A stretch of 37,108 nucleotides of DNA, from contig CAOJDP010000007.1 in the NCBI GenBank assembly GCA_948433085.1, forward strand, positions 1 through 37,108, given 5' to 3'. Numbering within the stretch: position 1 is the first letter of the stretch; every line of letters starts with the position of its first letter. This stretch comes from an uncultured Caryophanales bacterium (GTDB taxonomy: Bacteria; Bacillota_I; Bacilli_A; RF39; UBA660). The translations under genes and the position numbers were made by a program. Positions 1 through 8,330 of the stretch are shown piece by piece. The notes below the pieces were generated by a model that had not been told where the DNA came from, made no database searches, and saw only the letters and a list, made by a program, of their open reading frames with translations.

Positions 1-945
1 CATGTAATGACAATCGATGATGAGGGAAATTTATGGGGCTTGGGAAGCAATAAATTTGGTCAATTGGGTGATGGAACAATGACGAGTAAAACTTCTCCAG
101 TACAAATAATGAAAGAAACCAAGTTTGTAAGTGTGTCGTCTGGTGCGTATTATACCATGGCAATCGATAGTGAAGGAACTCTTTGGGCTTGGGGCGATAA
201 TGAGTATTCTCAATTAGGAGATGGAACAAGCAATAATAGTACAATGCCGATAAGGATAATGGAAGAAATCAAGTTTAAGAGTGTATCGGCAGCAGATTAT
301 TTTACTGCGGCAATCGATAGTGAAGGAAACTTGTGGGCCTGGGGAAGAGGTTTTAGCGGCCTAATATCAGCAGCAACTCCAACAAGAATAATAGAAGGAA
401 CCAAGTTTAAGAGTGTTTCTTCAACGGATAGTTATATTATGGCAATTGATGTGGATGGAAACCTCTGGGGCTGGGGAAGTAATAGTTCTGGTCAATTAGG
501 CGATGGGACAACAAATAATAGTACGACTCCGATAAGGATAATGGAAGGAACCAAGTTTAAGAGTGTCTCAGCAAGAGGTTATCAGACCACTATGGCAATT
601 GATGTGGATGGAAACCTCTGGGGCTGGGGAAGTAATAGTTCTGGTCAATTAGGCGATGGGACAACAAATAATAGTACGACTCCGATAAGGATAATGGAAG
701 GAACGAAATTTAAAAGTGTATCAACAGGATCATATCATGTCATGGCAATTGATGTGGATGGAAATCTCTGGGGCTGGGGAAAAAATAATCAAGGTCAATT
801 AGGGGATGGAACAACAAATGATAGTACAACTCCAATAAGGATAATGGAAGGAACGAAATTTAAAGATATATCATGTTATGCTTATGTTAGTGGAGCTATT
901 GATTTGAGAAATAATATCTATAATTGGGGAAATTTCGGTTTCTAA
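1..945 (+). CDS. RCC1-repeat protein, 5'-truncated by the window edge
   Basis: The reading frame is open to base 1. The first codons (H-V-M) match the H-V-M of a later repeat, so the true start lies outside the window. The visible 314 residues consist of about six repeats of roughly 50 residues. Each has the core A-I-D-x-x-G-N-L-W-x-W-G, then G-Q-L-G-D-G-T, and ends in K-F-K-S-V-S. This is the RCC1 (regulator of chromosome condensation) blade signature, so a seven-bladed beta-propeller is expected. Bacterial RCC1 proteins are usually secreted or surface proteins used for binding, and no enzyme domain is seen here. The last blade is degenerate and ends N-W-G-N-F-G-F. Two adjacent blades are identical in DNA sequence. 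Any signal peptide or anchor would be upstream of the window. The family call is firm; the ligand is unknown. Confidence 0.9.
   Translation, partial: HVMTIDDEGNLWGLGSNKFGQLGDGTMTSKTSPVQIMKETKFVSVSSGAYYTMAIDSEGTLWAWGDNEYSQLGDGTSNNSTMPIRIMEEIKFKSVSAADYFTAAIDSEGNLWAWGRGFSGLISAATPTRIIEGTKFKSVSSTDSYIMAIDVDGNLWGWGSNSSGQLGDGTTNNSTTPIRIMEGTKFKSVSARGYQTTMAIDVDGNLWGWGSNSSGQLGDGTTNNSTTPIRIMEGTKFKSVSTGSYHVMAIDVDGNLWGWGKNNQGQLGDGTTNDSTTPIRIMEGTKFKDISCYAYVSGAIDLRNNIYNWGNFGF
439..704 (+). repeat. Tandem RCC1 repeat units, 113 bp identical at a 153-bp period
   Basis: Bases 439-551 and 592-704 are identical over 113 bp, including third codon positions, with an offset of exactly 153 bp (51 codons). The other repeat units in the gene differ at many synonymous sites. 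This indicates a recent unequal exchange, slippage or conversion event within the propeller array. Confidence 0.9.
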
Positions 946-1037
946 GATTATTTTTAAATAGGTTATTCTTGATGTAATAAAGATAGATTGAAAAGAATAA
1001 ATCACAATAAAATTTTATAAAGTTAAATAAAAACGTT

Positions 1038-1063
1038 AAAGATTGTATTCCAATCTTTTTTTA
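1038..1063 (+). terminator. Rho-independent terminator after the RCC1 gene
   Basis: A perfect 8-bp stem (AAAGATTG at 1038-1045 and CAATCTTT at 1051-1058) has a 5-nt loop and runs into a T tract ending at 1063. It lies 93 bp beyond the RCC1 stop. Confidence 0.75.
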
Positions 1064-1090
1064 TTTCATATATTAAATTAGGTGATGTTT

Positions 1091-1381
1091 TTGTTTGATA
1101 TGGAAAACCAACAAATATTTTTAGATTATGCATATGAAATGGTAGACAGTGAAAACGTTTATACGTACGAAATTAGAAAAAAAGAAGATGCAATTTGTCG
1201 AATACTTTGCGCCAACTATCATTTTTCAATTTTAGGAGAAAAAACAGTTGAGAAATTAAGAGGAAGAGGGTATCTTTCTATGGAAGAAATCTATCAAAAA
1301 TATGGAGTAGTAGAAGTACCAATAATAGAGCAATCAAAAAAAAAAGGCTTAGTAAAAACTTTCCTCAAGAAACAACATTAG
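1091..1381 (+). CDS. Small hypothetical protein
   Basis: About 96 residues, soluble and basic toward the C-terminus (K-K-K-G-L-V-K-T-F-L-K-K). I do not recognise the family; no signal peptide, membrane segment or metal motif is visible. The frame is open from a GTG at 1082, but the local ribosome-binding pattern is AGGTGAT 5-8 nt before the start, and here AGGTG occupies 1080-1084. That places the start best at TTG 1091; ATG 1085 is too close and ATG 1100 is the remaining alternative. The gene follows a terminator, so it has its own promoter or reads through. Its 3' end overlaps the convergent radical SAM gene by 17 bp. Confidence 0.6.
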   Translation: MFDMENQQIFLDYAYEMVDSENVYTYEIRKKEDAICRILCANYHFSILGEKTVEKLRGRGYLSMEEIYQKYGVVEVPIIEQSKKKGLVKTFLKKQH

Positions 1382-1392
1382 TCTTTTTTTTT
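1336..1392. terminator. Candidate bidirectional terminator in the convergent overlap
   Basis: An A-run followed by GGCT (from 1336) can pair with AGTC plus a nine-T run (1380-1392), giving about 13 bp with one G-T wobble around a loop of about 30 nt. T tracts occur on both strands at the outer edges, so it could serve both convergent genes. The long loop makes this tentative. Confidence 0.4.
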
Positions 1393-2321
1393 GTATAAAT
1401 TCCTTGATAAGTATTTCTTTTAACCAACTCTTTATCAATTTCATTTAATACACAAAATTTTTTAAATAACCAATCAGGCGTAATTAATAAAGAAGCATCA
1501 GGATCTCCAGTAACTCTATGAACTACAATTTCGGGCCGTAATCTCTCTAACTGGTCACATACAATATCTACATATTCTTCCCTAGAAAGTATTGGAAATG
1601 GCTCTTGTTGGTAAAGCAGACCTAACCTTGTATTTTTCAAAACATGGAGCATATGTATTTTAATGCCCTGAATATCAAATTGATTTAAATATTTTGTTGT
1701 TTCTAACATCATCTCTTTTGTTTCATAAGGAAGTCCATTTATGATATGAACAACTACATTGATTTTTCGTTTGCATAATTCTTTTACGCAATTTTCAAAG
1801 CACTCCAATGTATGACATCTATTTATAAATTTTGAAGTTTTTTCATGTATAGTTTGTAACCCTAACTCTATCACTAAATAAGTCTTTTTTGATAATTCCT
1901 CCAAATAGTTCATGCATTCTTCTGTAATCGCATCTGGTCTTGTTGCAATAGAAAGACCAATTACATTCTCTAAAGCTAAAATTGTTTCATATTTTTCTTT
2001 CAAAACAGAAAGTGGAGCATATGTATTGGTATGGGCTTGAAAGTATCCAATATATTTTCCATTAGGCCATTTCTTTTCCATCATATTTTTAATAGAATGA
2101 AATTGTTTTACAAGATCGTCTTTTTCATTACCTGCAAAATCTCCACTTCCTAAATTGGAACAATAAATACAGCCACCTGTTCCTACTTTTCCATCAATAT
2201 TAGGACAAGTAAAACCAGCATTTAAACTGATTTTGAATACCTTAGAATGAAATTTTTCTTTATAAAAATAATCTAAAGTATGGTATCTCTTATTTGAATT
2301 TGAGTATAGAAATTTATTCAT
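1365..2321 (-). CDS. YtqA/YhcC-type radical SAM protein (TIGR01212 family)
   Basis: A radical SAM enzyme of about 318 residues. The N-terminal region carries the family's cluster motif C-P-N-I-D-G-K-V-G-T-G-G-C-I-Y-C, i.e. C-x12-C-x2-C with wide spacing, as in B. subtilis YtqA and E. coli YhcC, rather than the classic CxxxCxxC. Downstream, G-Y-F-Q-A-H-T-N-T-Y-A and G-L-S-I-A-T-R-P-D continue the partial TIM barrel, and Y-L-V-I-E-L-G-L-Q-T is also typical. It is expected to bind 4Fe-4S and cleave SAM; the biological substrate is not established. The open frame reaches a TTG at 2336, but ATG 2321 is preceded by GGATGTGAT at a normal distance and is preferred. It is the only minus-strand gene in the window. 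Confidence 0.9.
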   Translation of the reverse strand: MNKFLYSNSNKRYHTLDYFYKEKFHSKVFKISLNAGFTCPNIDGKVGTGGCIYCSNLGSGDFAGNEKDDLVKQFHSIKNMMEKKWPNGKYIGYFQAHTNTYAPLSVLKEKYETILALENVIGLSIATRPDAITEECMNYLEELSKKTYLVIELGLQTIHEKTSKFINRCHTLECFENCVKELCKRKINVVVHIINGLPYETKEMMLETTKYLNQFDIQGIKIHMLHVLKNTRLGLLYQQEPFPILSREEYVDIVCDQLERLRPEIVVHRVTGDPDASLLITPDWLFKKFCVLNEIDKELVKRNTYQGIYTKKKTNVVS

Positions 2322-2427
2322 AGAAATCACATCCAACTTTTATTATAATAGAAAATTGTCAATTTTTGTGAAAAATGTATGAATTTTAACAAAAAATGTA
2401 AAAATTGTTTTTATTATTAAGTGAATT

Positions 2428-2436
2428 TGTTATAAT
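2428..2436 (+). promoter_or_regulatory. Extended -10 promoter for the YfcC-like gene
   Basis: TG-T-TATAAT gives a perfect -10 at 2431-2436 with the extended TGn element. Only a weak T-rich -35 (around 2405-2412) is visible. A strong GGAGG ribosome-binding site follows before ATG 2455. Confidence 0.6.
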
Positions 2437-2454
2437 GGTTACGGAGGTAATAAG

Positions 2455-3867
2455 ATGAAAAAAAATAATTTATGGAAGGCAATTGGAATATGTTTTATTG
2501 CATATGTAATTTTAACATGGATAATTCCAGTTGGATCATTTTCTAGTAGTACATTATCAAAAGGAACAACAGAGCCATTAGGATTTATTGATATGATTAG
2601 ATATCCATTGCTTACAGGGTCTACTTCTTTATTTGTACTTATCGGCATTGTTATGCTATTGATTGGAGGATTTTATGGTGTACTCAATCAAACAGGTGTT
2701 TACGCAAATGTAGTAAACAAAATTGCAAAAAAATACAAAGAAAAGAAAAATGTATTTGTAGTAATTTCTATTTTAGTATTTGCAGTATTGTCATCTTTGA
2801 CTGCGCTTACAATACCATTATTTATTATGGTTCCATTCTTTGTTGCAGTGATTCTTTCATTAGGATATAGTAAAATAGTAGCAATGCTTTCAACAGTAGG
2901 GGCAATTTTAGTAGGAAATATGGCTTCTACATATGGATTCAATATAAATGGGTACCTTTCTTATTTCTTTGGGACAAATATACATGATACGATTCTTACA
3001 CGCTTCTTATTTTTAGCAGTTGCAACAGGAGCATTCATTTATTTTACAGTACATATTTGTGCTAAGAAAAATGATACAAAAAATGAAAGCAAAGTAGAAA
3101 TTCCATTGTATCAAAATCATGTAGATAAAAAGAAAAGTGCAGTACCAATGGTTGTTATTGCAATCGTCATGATGCTCCTTATTTTAGTGGGAATGTATAA
3201 TTGGGAAATCGGTTTAAATATAGAGTTTTTTAACAATATACATAGTGCAATCATGGACTTTAAAATTGCAGGATATCCACTATTCAAAAACATCATTGGA
3301 GAAATGGATCCTATGGGATATTGGACAAATTATGAATTTGCAATTATAATCTTCTTAGTTACATTGTTAATTGCATGGATTTATAATATAAAAGGAAAAG
3401 AAAAATGGAAAGCATTTGTAGATGGTGCAAAAGAAATGGTGCCTGTTGCACTTTATGCAATTATTGCAAATATAATTTTCTTACTGATGAACAGCAGTTC
3501 AGCAGGAGCGACAATTTTTAATACAATTGCAAATTTCTTTATGACATTAACCAAAGGATTCAATGTATTCTCATTTGGTGTATTGTCAGCAATTGGAGGT
3601 ATTTTCTATAATGATTTTCCATTTATGATTAATTCATTATATAATCCAATTACATCATTATATAAAGATTTTACTTTTATTAGTATGTTAACGCAAATGA
3701 TTCATGGTTTTGTAATGTTAATAGTGCCTACAAGTGTTCTTTTAGTAGCAGGACTACGTTACTTTAATATTTCTTATACAGAATGGTTAAAAAACATATG
3801 GAAATACTTAATACTAGCTTTTGTAGCAATTGCAATATTTATTGTCTTATTGTTATTACTTGCATAA
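2455..3867 (+). CDS. YfcC/DcuC-like integral membrane transporter
   Basis: A 470-residue polytopic membrane protein with about 11-12 hydrophobic segments. The first begins near residue 7 and contains L-T-W-I-I-P-V-G-S-F, the hallmark opening helix of the YfcC branch of the C4-dicarboxylate anaerobic carrier (DcuC) family, within the ion transporter superfamily. Two halves, each with a G/S/T/N-rich re-entrant-like stretch (S-S-L-T-A-L-T-I-P-L near 112 and M-N-S-S-S-A-G-A near 345), are separated by a hydrophilic loop near 200-225. Family members are secondary transporters of carboxylates, amino acids or short-chain acids; the substrate cannot be read from sequence. It is a single-gene unit with an extended -10 promoter in front and a terminator behind. 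Confidence 0.8.
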   Translation: MKKNNLWKAIGICFIAYVILTWIIPVGSFSSSTLSKGTTEPLGFIDMIRYPLLTGSTSLFVLIGIVMLLIGGFYGVLNQTGVYANVVNKIAKKYKEKKNVFVVISILVFAVLSSLTALTIPLFIMVPFFVAVILSLGYSKIVAMLSTVGAILVGNMASTYGFNINGYLSYFFGTNIHDTILTRFLFLAVATGAFIYFTVHICAKKNDTKNESKVEIPLYQNHVDKKKSAVPMVVIAIVMMLLILVGMYNWEIGLNIEFFNNIHSAIMDFKIAGYPLFKNIIGEMDPMGYWTNYEFAIIIFLVTLLIAWIYNIKGKEKWKAFVDGAKEMVPVALYAIIANIIFLLMNSSSAGATIFNTIANFFMTLTKGFNVFSFGVLSAIGGIFYNDFPFMINSLYNPITSLYKDFTFISMLTQMIHGFVMLIVPTSVLLVAGLRYFNISYTEWLKNIWKYLILAFVAIAIFIVLLLLLA

Positions 3868-3930
3868 AAGAATAGATTTATGAAACCAAAATGAACAGAA
3901 ATCAAGTAGTAAGTTTATATTTACTGAATT

Positions 3931-3960
3931 AAAAGGTATGTTGAAAGACATATTTTTTAA
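3931..3960 (+). terminator. Rho-independent terminator after the YfcC-like gene
   Basis: An 11-bp stem with two G-T wobbles (AAAAGGTATGT at 3931-3941, ACATATTTTTT at 3948-3958) and a 6-nt loop, with the T tract forming the 3' arm. Confidence 0.7.
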
Positions 3961-4168
3961 TGCAATTATATAAAAAATTATTATTGTCTAAAAATAGAAG
4001 ACACTTTATTAAAAAGAAATTATCTTTATAGATTGTTTCCTAATAAAGCCTAAAATACATTTAAGAAATTAGTAGAAGTATAATTTTCATTCGTATTTTT
4101 TTAATTTCTAGGAATCAAATCAAAACCATCAGATTTTATAAAATCAATGCAAAAGTTTTCTTTTATTA

Positions 4169-4177
4169 TGCTATAAT
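4169..4177 (+). promoter_or_regulatory. Extended -10 promoter for the 4195-6289 operon
   Basis: TG-C-TATAAT, with -10 at 4172-4177 and no good -35. AGAGGT follows as ribosome-binding site before ATG 4195. Confidence 0.55.
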
Positions 4178-4194
4178 GTATAAGAGGTACCTAT

Positions 4195-4824
4195 ATGAAC
4201 TATAAAATAAATGGAATAGAATATCCAGTTGAAATTATTCGAAAAAATAATAAAAATACTTATATTCGGATAAAAAATGACAAAATAGAAATATCTACAA
4301 ATGGTTGGACTACAAAAAAACAAATTTTAAACATTCTTAAACAAAATGAGAAATCCATTCAAAAAATGATTGTAAAATGTCAACAAAAAAAAGAAAAACA
4401 AACAAAGTTTTTCTATTTAGGTAAGAGTTATGATATAATTATAATACCAACAGATTCTGTAGAAATCATAGGTTGTACAATTTATACAGAAAGTGAAGGG
4501 CAATTAAAAAAATGGTATCAACAACAAATAAAAAAAATAATAGAAGAACAATATCAAATATGTTACCAAAGATTTGAAGAAGATATCCCATTTTATCGTT
4601 TAAGATTTCGACAAATGAAAACTAGGTGGGGAGTATGTAACAGAAAAAGCAAAACCATTACATTAAATACAGAACTGTTACATTATACAATAGATGCAAT
4701 TGACTATGTAATTATCCATGAAATTTCTCATTTGGTCTATTTCAATCATTCTGAATATTTTTGGAAACTAGTATCCAAATATTGTCCAAATTATAAACAA
4801 TTAAGAAAAGAACTAAAAGAGTAG
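4195..4824 (+). CDS. YgjP-type M48-like zinc metallopeptidase
   Basis: 209 residues, the usual length of the YgjP/DUF45 (WLM-related) family. The C-terminal half shows the family signature: R-L-R-F-R-Q-M-K-T-R-W-G-V-C, then T-I-T-L-N-T-E-L-L, then the zinc motif H-E-I-S-H followed by N-H-S-E-Y-F-W, with the third ligand expected in N-H-S. No signal peptide, so it is cytoplasmic. Physiological substrates of this family are not established. It is the first gene of an operon: the secreted M23 gene begins 11 bp downstream. Lys- and Ile-rich composition matches its neighbours. Confidence 0.9.
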   Translation: MNYKINGIEYPVEIIRKNNKNTYIRIKNDKIEISTNGWTTKKQILNILKQNEKSIQKMIVKCQQKKEKQTKFFYLGKSYDIIIIPTDSVEIIGCTIYTESEGQLKKWYQQQIKKIIEEQYQICYQRFEEDIPFYRLRFRQMKTRWGVCNRKSKTITLNTELLHYTIDAIDYVIIHEISHLVYFNHSEYFWKLVSKYCPNYKQLRKELKE

Positions 4825-4835
4825 CGAGGTGTGAT

Positions 4836-6059
4836 ATGAAAAAAATAGTTCAAATTATTTGTATTTTGGGATTGTTAATTCCATATATTTATATACCAGA
4901 TATGAAAGTAAAAGCAAAAACATTAGGCGATTTATTAAAAGAATTAGAGCAACAAAAAGCAGAATTAGAACAAAATAAACAACAAAAAGCAGAAACAGAA
5001 CAAGAAATAAAAGATGCACAGGCAGGAATTACACGTGCCAAAAATCAAATTGAAAAAATTTATAAAGATTTAATGGATTTGAATACTGAAATTGAACTAT
5101 TAAATGAAAGTATCGCAAAAAAAGAACAAGAAATGAAAGATATTATTAACTTCGTGCAAGTATCTAATGGAGAATCAGCTTATATGGAATATGCCTTTGG
5201 TGCCAAAGACTTTACCGATTTCATATACCGTATGGCAGTTTCAGAACAATTAACCAACTATAATGAACAACTCATTGAACAATTTAATCAAGATATAGAA
5301 GAATCCAAAAGAAAACAAGAAGAACTTAAGAAAAAACAAGCAGATTTAGCAGAACAACAAAAAGAATTAGAATCCAAAGCTGCACTCTTAGGCGAAGAAT
5401 TAAAAAACATAGAAGCAGTTGCAGTCGATTTAGAAGATATGCTAGACTATCAAAAAGAGATTATTCAAGTATATATTGACAAAGGTTGTAAAGAAAATGA
5501 AGATATAAAAACCTGTGGACGTGCATTGTTACCACCAGGGACATCCTTTTATAGACCAACAGAAACAGGCAGAATTACAAGTGAATGGGGCCCAAGGGAT
5601 TTCGCAGGAAGAAATTGGCATGAAGGAATCGATGTTGGAGTAGCAGAAGGAACACCTGTTTATGCAGTTGCGAATGGATTAGTATCACTCATTATGTATC
5701 AATATAAATGTGGTGGAAATATGGTTGTTGTACACCATAATATTAATGGAAAAACATATACCACAGTATATGCACATTTACTTTCAATCAGTGTAAGATC
5801 AGGGGATACAGTCAATCGGAATACATTAATCGGCTATTCAGGAGGTTATTCAACCTCAGCATATTATTCTGGTAGTTATGACCAATGCTCTTACGGAGCA
5901 CATCTTCATCTTACAGTAGCAACAGGATTATTTGGAAAAGGATTTGACTATGACAATTGGACATATGAATTAAACTATAAATATTCCATTAATCCAAGAG
6001 GTGTCATTAATTTTCCAGGGATGTATACTTATTGGTATGATCGCTTAACCGCATTTTAA
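4836..6059 (+). CDS. Secreted coiled-coil M23 peptidase, EnvC/PcsB-like murein hydrolase
   Basis: 407 residues. Residues 1-28 form a signal peptide (M-K-K, a hydrophobic core, then V-K-A-K-A... type end). Residues about 30-210 are E/K/Q-rich with heptads in two blocks, a long coiled coil like that of EnvC and PcsB family cell-separation hydrolases. The M23 (LytM) domain spans about 245-365 with zinc ligands H262 and D266 (W-H-E-G-I-D-V-G) and H358 of A-H-L-H-L; H356 is the expected catalytic histidine. All ligands are present, so it is probably active rather than a degenerate activator. It likely cuts peptide crosslinks in peptidoglycan at division or elongation sites. Insertion of a Ser/Tyr-rich stretch before the H-x-H is unusual. 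RBS GAGGTGTGAT precedes ATG 4836. Operon with YgjP upstream and a small ORF downstream. Confidence 0.9.
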   Translation: MKKIVQIICILGLLIPYIYIPDMKVKAKTLGDLLKELEQQKAELEQNKQQKAETEQEIKDAQAGITRAKNQIEKIYKDLMDLNTEIELLNESIAKKEQEMKDIINFVQVSNGESAYMEYAFGAKDFTDFIYRMAVSEQLTNYNEQLIEQFNQDIEESKRKQEELKKKQADLAEQQKELESKAALLGEELKNIEAVAVDLEDMLDYQKEIIQVYIDKGCKENEDIKTCGRALLPPGTSFYRPTETGRITSEWGPRDFAGRNWHEGIDVGVAEGTPVYAVANGLVSLIMYQYKCGGNMVVVHHNINGKTYTTVYAHLLSISVRSGDTVNRNTLIGYSGGYSTSAYYSGSYDQCSYGAHLHLTVATGLFGKGFDYDNWTYELNYKYSINPRGVINFPGMYTYWYDRLTAF

Positions 6060-6073
6060 AATAAAGGAGTAGT

Positions 6074-6289
6074 ATGGAGCATAAAATCATAGAGGATTAT
6101 GGGGAACATATCCTTTCCGAAGTTGAGTCATTTATAAAAGAGACACAAACAAATATAGAAAAGAGTAAAGGAACAGTTACAAACGAACAACTGAGTATTT
6201 TAAACCAAGCCCAAGATTTATATTTAAAAAAGTTAGAAACCTATAGTGATTTATATGAGGAACTAGAGCAGGAAAAGAATTTACAATAA
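6074..6289 (+). CDS. Small acidic coiled-coil hypothetical protein
   Basis: 71 residues, hydrophilic, rich in Glu and Lys, predicted to be entirely helical or coiled coil (I-L-S-E-V-E-S-F-I-K-E and L-Y-L-K-K-L-E-T-Y-S). Family not recognised. AAAGGAG sits at a good distance before ATG 6074 and the gap to the M23 gene is 14 bp, so it is very probably the third gene of that operon. The promoter of the next gene lies across its last codons. Confidence 0.7.
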   Translation: MEHKIIEDYGEHILSEVESFIKETQTNIEKSKGTVTNEQLSILNQAQDLYLKKLETYSDLYEELEQEKNLQ

Positions 6290-6308
6290 TTCTTTTTTTC
6301 GCTATAAT
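6280..6308 (+). promoter_or_regulatory. Sigma-A promoter for the flippase gene
   Basis: TTTACA (6280-6285), a 17-bp spacer, then TATAAT (6303-6308). It overlaps the stop codon of the preceding small gene and lies 24 bp before ATG 6332. Confidence 0.75.
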
Positions 6309-6331
6309 GGTAATATAGAAAGCGTGGTCAA

Positions 6332-7876
6332 ATGGAAACTTCAAGAACAAAGAATTCAATACGAAATTCAACAGTATCCCTTATCACACAAATACTTACA
6401 GTGGTAATTAATTTTATTGTAAAAACTGTTTTTATCCATACATTAGGCTCGGAATATTTAGGTGTAAATGGTTTGTTTTCTAATATTATTACTATGCTTT
6501 CTTTAGCAGACCTAGGCATTGGTGTCGCAATTCCTTATAGCTTATATAAACCACTTGCTGAGCATGATACCAACAAAATTAATATTTTCATGAAATTTTA
6601 TGCAAAAGTATACAATATGATAGGAATTATAGTATTGACATTTGGACTTTTACTCACACCATTTTTAAGTTTCCTAATTAAAGATATGCCCGAAATCTCC
6701 AATTTAAAATTTATATATGCATTATTCGTCATCCATTCAGCATCTAGTTATTTCTTTGTATATAAAAGATTTTTAATAGAATCCGACCAAAAAGGATTTA
6801 TTACTTCCATGATTGTATTTATTTTTTCTACCATTCTTTCAGTATTACAAATTATCATCTTGTTGCTTACAAAAAATTATATATTGTTTCTATTATCTAG
6901 TATTGTAATTGTAATTTTACAAAATATCTATATATCCCATAAAGCAATGCAATTATATCCCTTCCTAAAGAAAAAAAATGTAGGCAAAATGAAAAAAGAA
7001 GATATTCAAGATATTACAAAAAATGTATCTTCATTACTCATTTATCGTGTGGGAAACGTGGTTACAAATGGTACTGATAATATTATTATTTCTAAATTTA
7101 TTGGACTGATAGTGGTAGGCCTTTATTCTAACTATTTATTAATCATTAACTCATTAAATTTAGTATTGACACAAATCTTTAATGCAATTACTGCAAGTAT
7201 TGGAAATCTAGTTGTAACTACAAATGGTAAAAGAAGTTCTAATATTTATGAAAAATTAAATTTATTTAACTTTTGGCTATATGCATTATGTGGAAGTTGT
7301 CTATTATCCTTACTGAATCCATTTATTGAACTATGGATTGGAAAAGAATATTTATTGTCCTTTTCAGTTGTATTTTTATTGGTATTAAACTTTTATATCA
7401 CAGGGATGCAAGCAGTTACAACAGCATTTCGAAATGCTTATGGACTTTTTTATAAAGCAAAATATAGACCGCTTGTGATGATTGCAATTAATATTGTAGT
7501 TTCAATTATTTTAGTACATTTTATGGGAATTACAGGTGTTGTATTAGGAACAATTACGAGTCGTATTTTAACAGTCGCATGGTTAGATCCTTGTATTGTA
7601 TATCGTTATGGCTTTCGAAAACAACCCAAACGCTATTTTATTAAATATATATTATTTTTCTTACTTTTTTTAGGAACATCATTTATTGCTTACCTGACTG
7701 TAAATCTTATTCCAAATGGTAATTTCTTATGGTTTATTTTAAAAGCAATGATTTGTTTCCTTCTAACAAATGGTATTTTTTATCTTATATTTAAAGATAC
7801 AGACGATTTCAAATATTTCTATCAAAAATTTTATAACCTAATAGGATCTAAAATCGCTAAAATTCTCCATATATAA
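6332..7876 (+). CDS. Wzx-like polysaccharide flippase (MOP superfamily)
   Basis: 514 residues with about 12-14 hydrophobic segments. The N-terminus N-S-I-R-N-S-T-V-S-L-I-T-Q then F-I-H-T-L-G-S-E-Y-L-G-V-N-G-L-F and S-L-A-D-L-G-I-G-V-A is the typical start of lipopolysaccharide/teichoic or capsule flippases of the MATE/MOP superfamily (polysaccharide biosynthesis protein family). It should move an undecaprenyl-linked glycan across the cytoplasmic membrane. No glycosyltransferase or polymerase genes adjoin it, so the glycan is not identifiable; it is not MurJ-like in its opening motif. Its ribosome-binding site is weak (GTGGT). Own promoter; no terminator is evident before the Cse60-like gene 26 bp later, so they may be co-transcribed. 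Confidence 0.85.
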   Translation: METSRTKNSIRNSTVSLITQILTVVINFIVKTVFIHTLGSEYLGVNGLFSNIITMLSLADLGIGVAIPYSLYKPLAEHDTNKINIFMKFYAKVYNMIGIIVLTFGLLLTPFLSFLIKDMPEISNLKFIYALFVIHSASSYFFVYKRFLIESDQKGFITSMIVFIFSTILSVLQIIILLLTKNYILFLLSSIVIVILQNIYISHKAMQLYPFLKKKNVGKMKKEDIQDITKNVSSLLIYRVGNVVTNGTDNIIISKFIGLIVVGLYSNYLLIINSLNLVLTQIFNAITASIGNLVVTTNGKRSSNIYEKLNLFNFWLYALCGSCLLSLLNPFIELWIGKEYLLSFSVVFLLVLNFYITGMQAVTTAFRNAYGLFYKAKYRPLVMIAINIVVSIILVHFMGITGVVLGTITSRILTVAWLDPCIVYRYGFRKQPKRYFIKYILFFLLFLGTSFIAYLTVNLIPNGNFLWFILKAMICFLLTNGIFYLIFKDTDDFKYFYQKFYNLIGSKIAKILHI

Positions 7877-7902
7877 GTTTTATACTCAGTCTAGGTGATG
7901 AT

Positions 7903-8076
7903 ATGAAAGTAAAACTATTTGATGAAGGTCATGAAAAAGATTTAGAAGCAGCAATCAATGAATTTTTAAGCGAAGAAAAAGTAGAAGTAATTGATATCAA
8001 ATATCAAGTAGCAGTCAGTGTTTTTTCAGAAGAACAGGTTTTCTGTTTTTCCGCAATGATTGTCTATCAAAAGTAG
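7903..8076 (+). CDS. Cse60-like small sporulation protein
   Basis: A 57-residue gene beginning M-K-V-K-L-F-D-E-G-H-E-K-D-L-E and ending C-F-S-A-M-I-V-Y-Q-K. The start, the I-D-I-K-Y-Q-V core and the C-F-S-A-M-I end match what I know of the Cse60 family (about 60 residues; sigma-E-controlled in B. subtilis, function unknown). The start ATG is preceded by AGGTGAT at ideal spacing. A strong terminator follows about 45 bp downstream. It fits with spoIID in this window as a trace of sporulation ability. The family call is from memory of the motif, not a search. Confidence 0.75.
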   Translation: MKVKLFDEGHEKDLEAAINEFLSEEKVEVIDIKYQVAVSVFSEEQVFCFSAMIVYQK

Positions 8077-8119
8077 GTAAGAAGTAGAGATTGCAGTACT
8101 AAAATATTATACCTATATT

Positions 8120-8150
8120 ATGTAGTTAATTTTTTACTACATTTTTTTTA
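8120..8150 (+). terminator. Rho-independent terminator after the Cse60-like gene
   Basis: A 7-bp perfect stem (ATGTAGT at 8120-8126, ACTACAT at 8136-8142), a 9-nt loop and a run of T. The remaining bases to 8330 are AT-rich; I found no clear promoter, CtsR heptamer pair or CIRCE element there. Confidence 0.75.
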
Positions 8151-8330
8151 TTATTTTTTCGTTTATTGACTTTAAAAATTTTTCCAATTCCCAAGAATAA
8201 AAAAGAAACGACAGAATCCTTCTATTTTGTATGATATTTTAAAAAAGATAAAAAAATGAATAAATTGTTGTTTAAAAATTAACTTATCTTAACATTATAT
8301 ACATAGAATAAATAGAGGAGATGGTATCGA

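Larger units (their letters stand above)
3868..4194. other. Intergenic region between transporter and YgjP gene
   Basis: A 327-bp AT-rich stretch. It holds the transporter terminator (3931-3960) and the extended -10 of the next gene (4169-4177). Between them I see only short T/A runs and a weak inverted repeat (GAAATTA near 4075 and TAATTTC near 4109) with a long loop. No coding signal is recognisable. Confidence 0.6.

Noticed and set aside
8151-8330. CtsR or CIRCE operator and a sigma-A promoter before clpC
   Set aside because: No heptamer direct repeat or CIRCE inverted repeat is present; TTGACT at about 8166 has no -10 at a proper distance.
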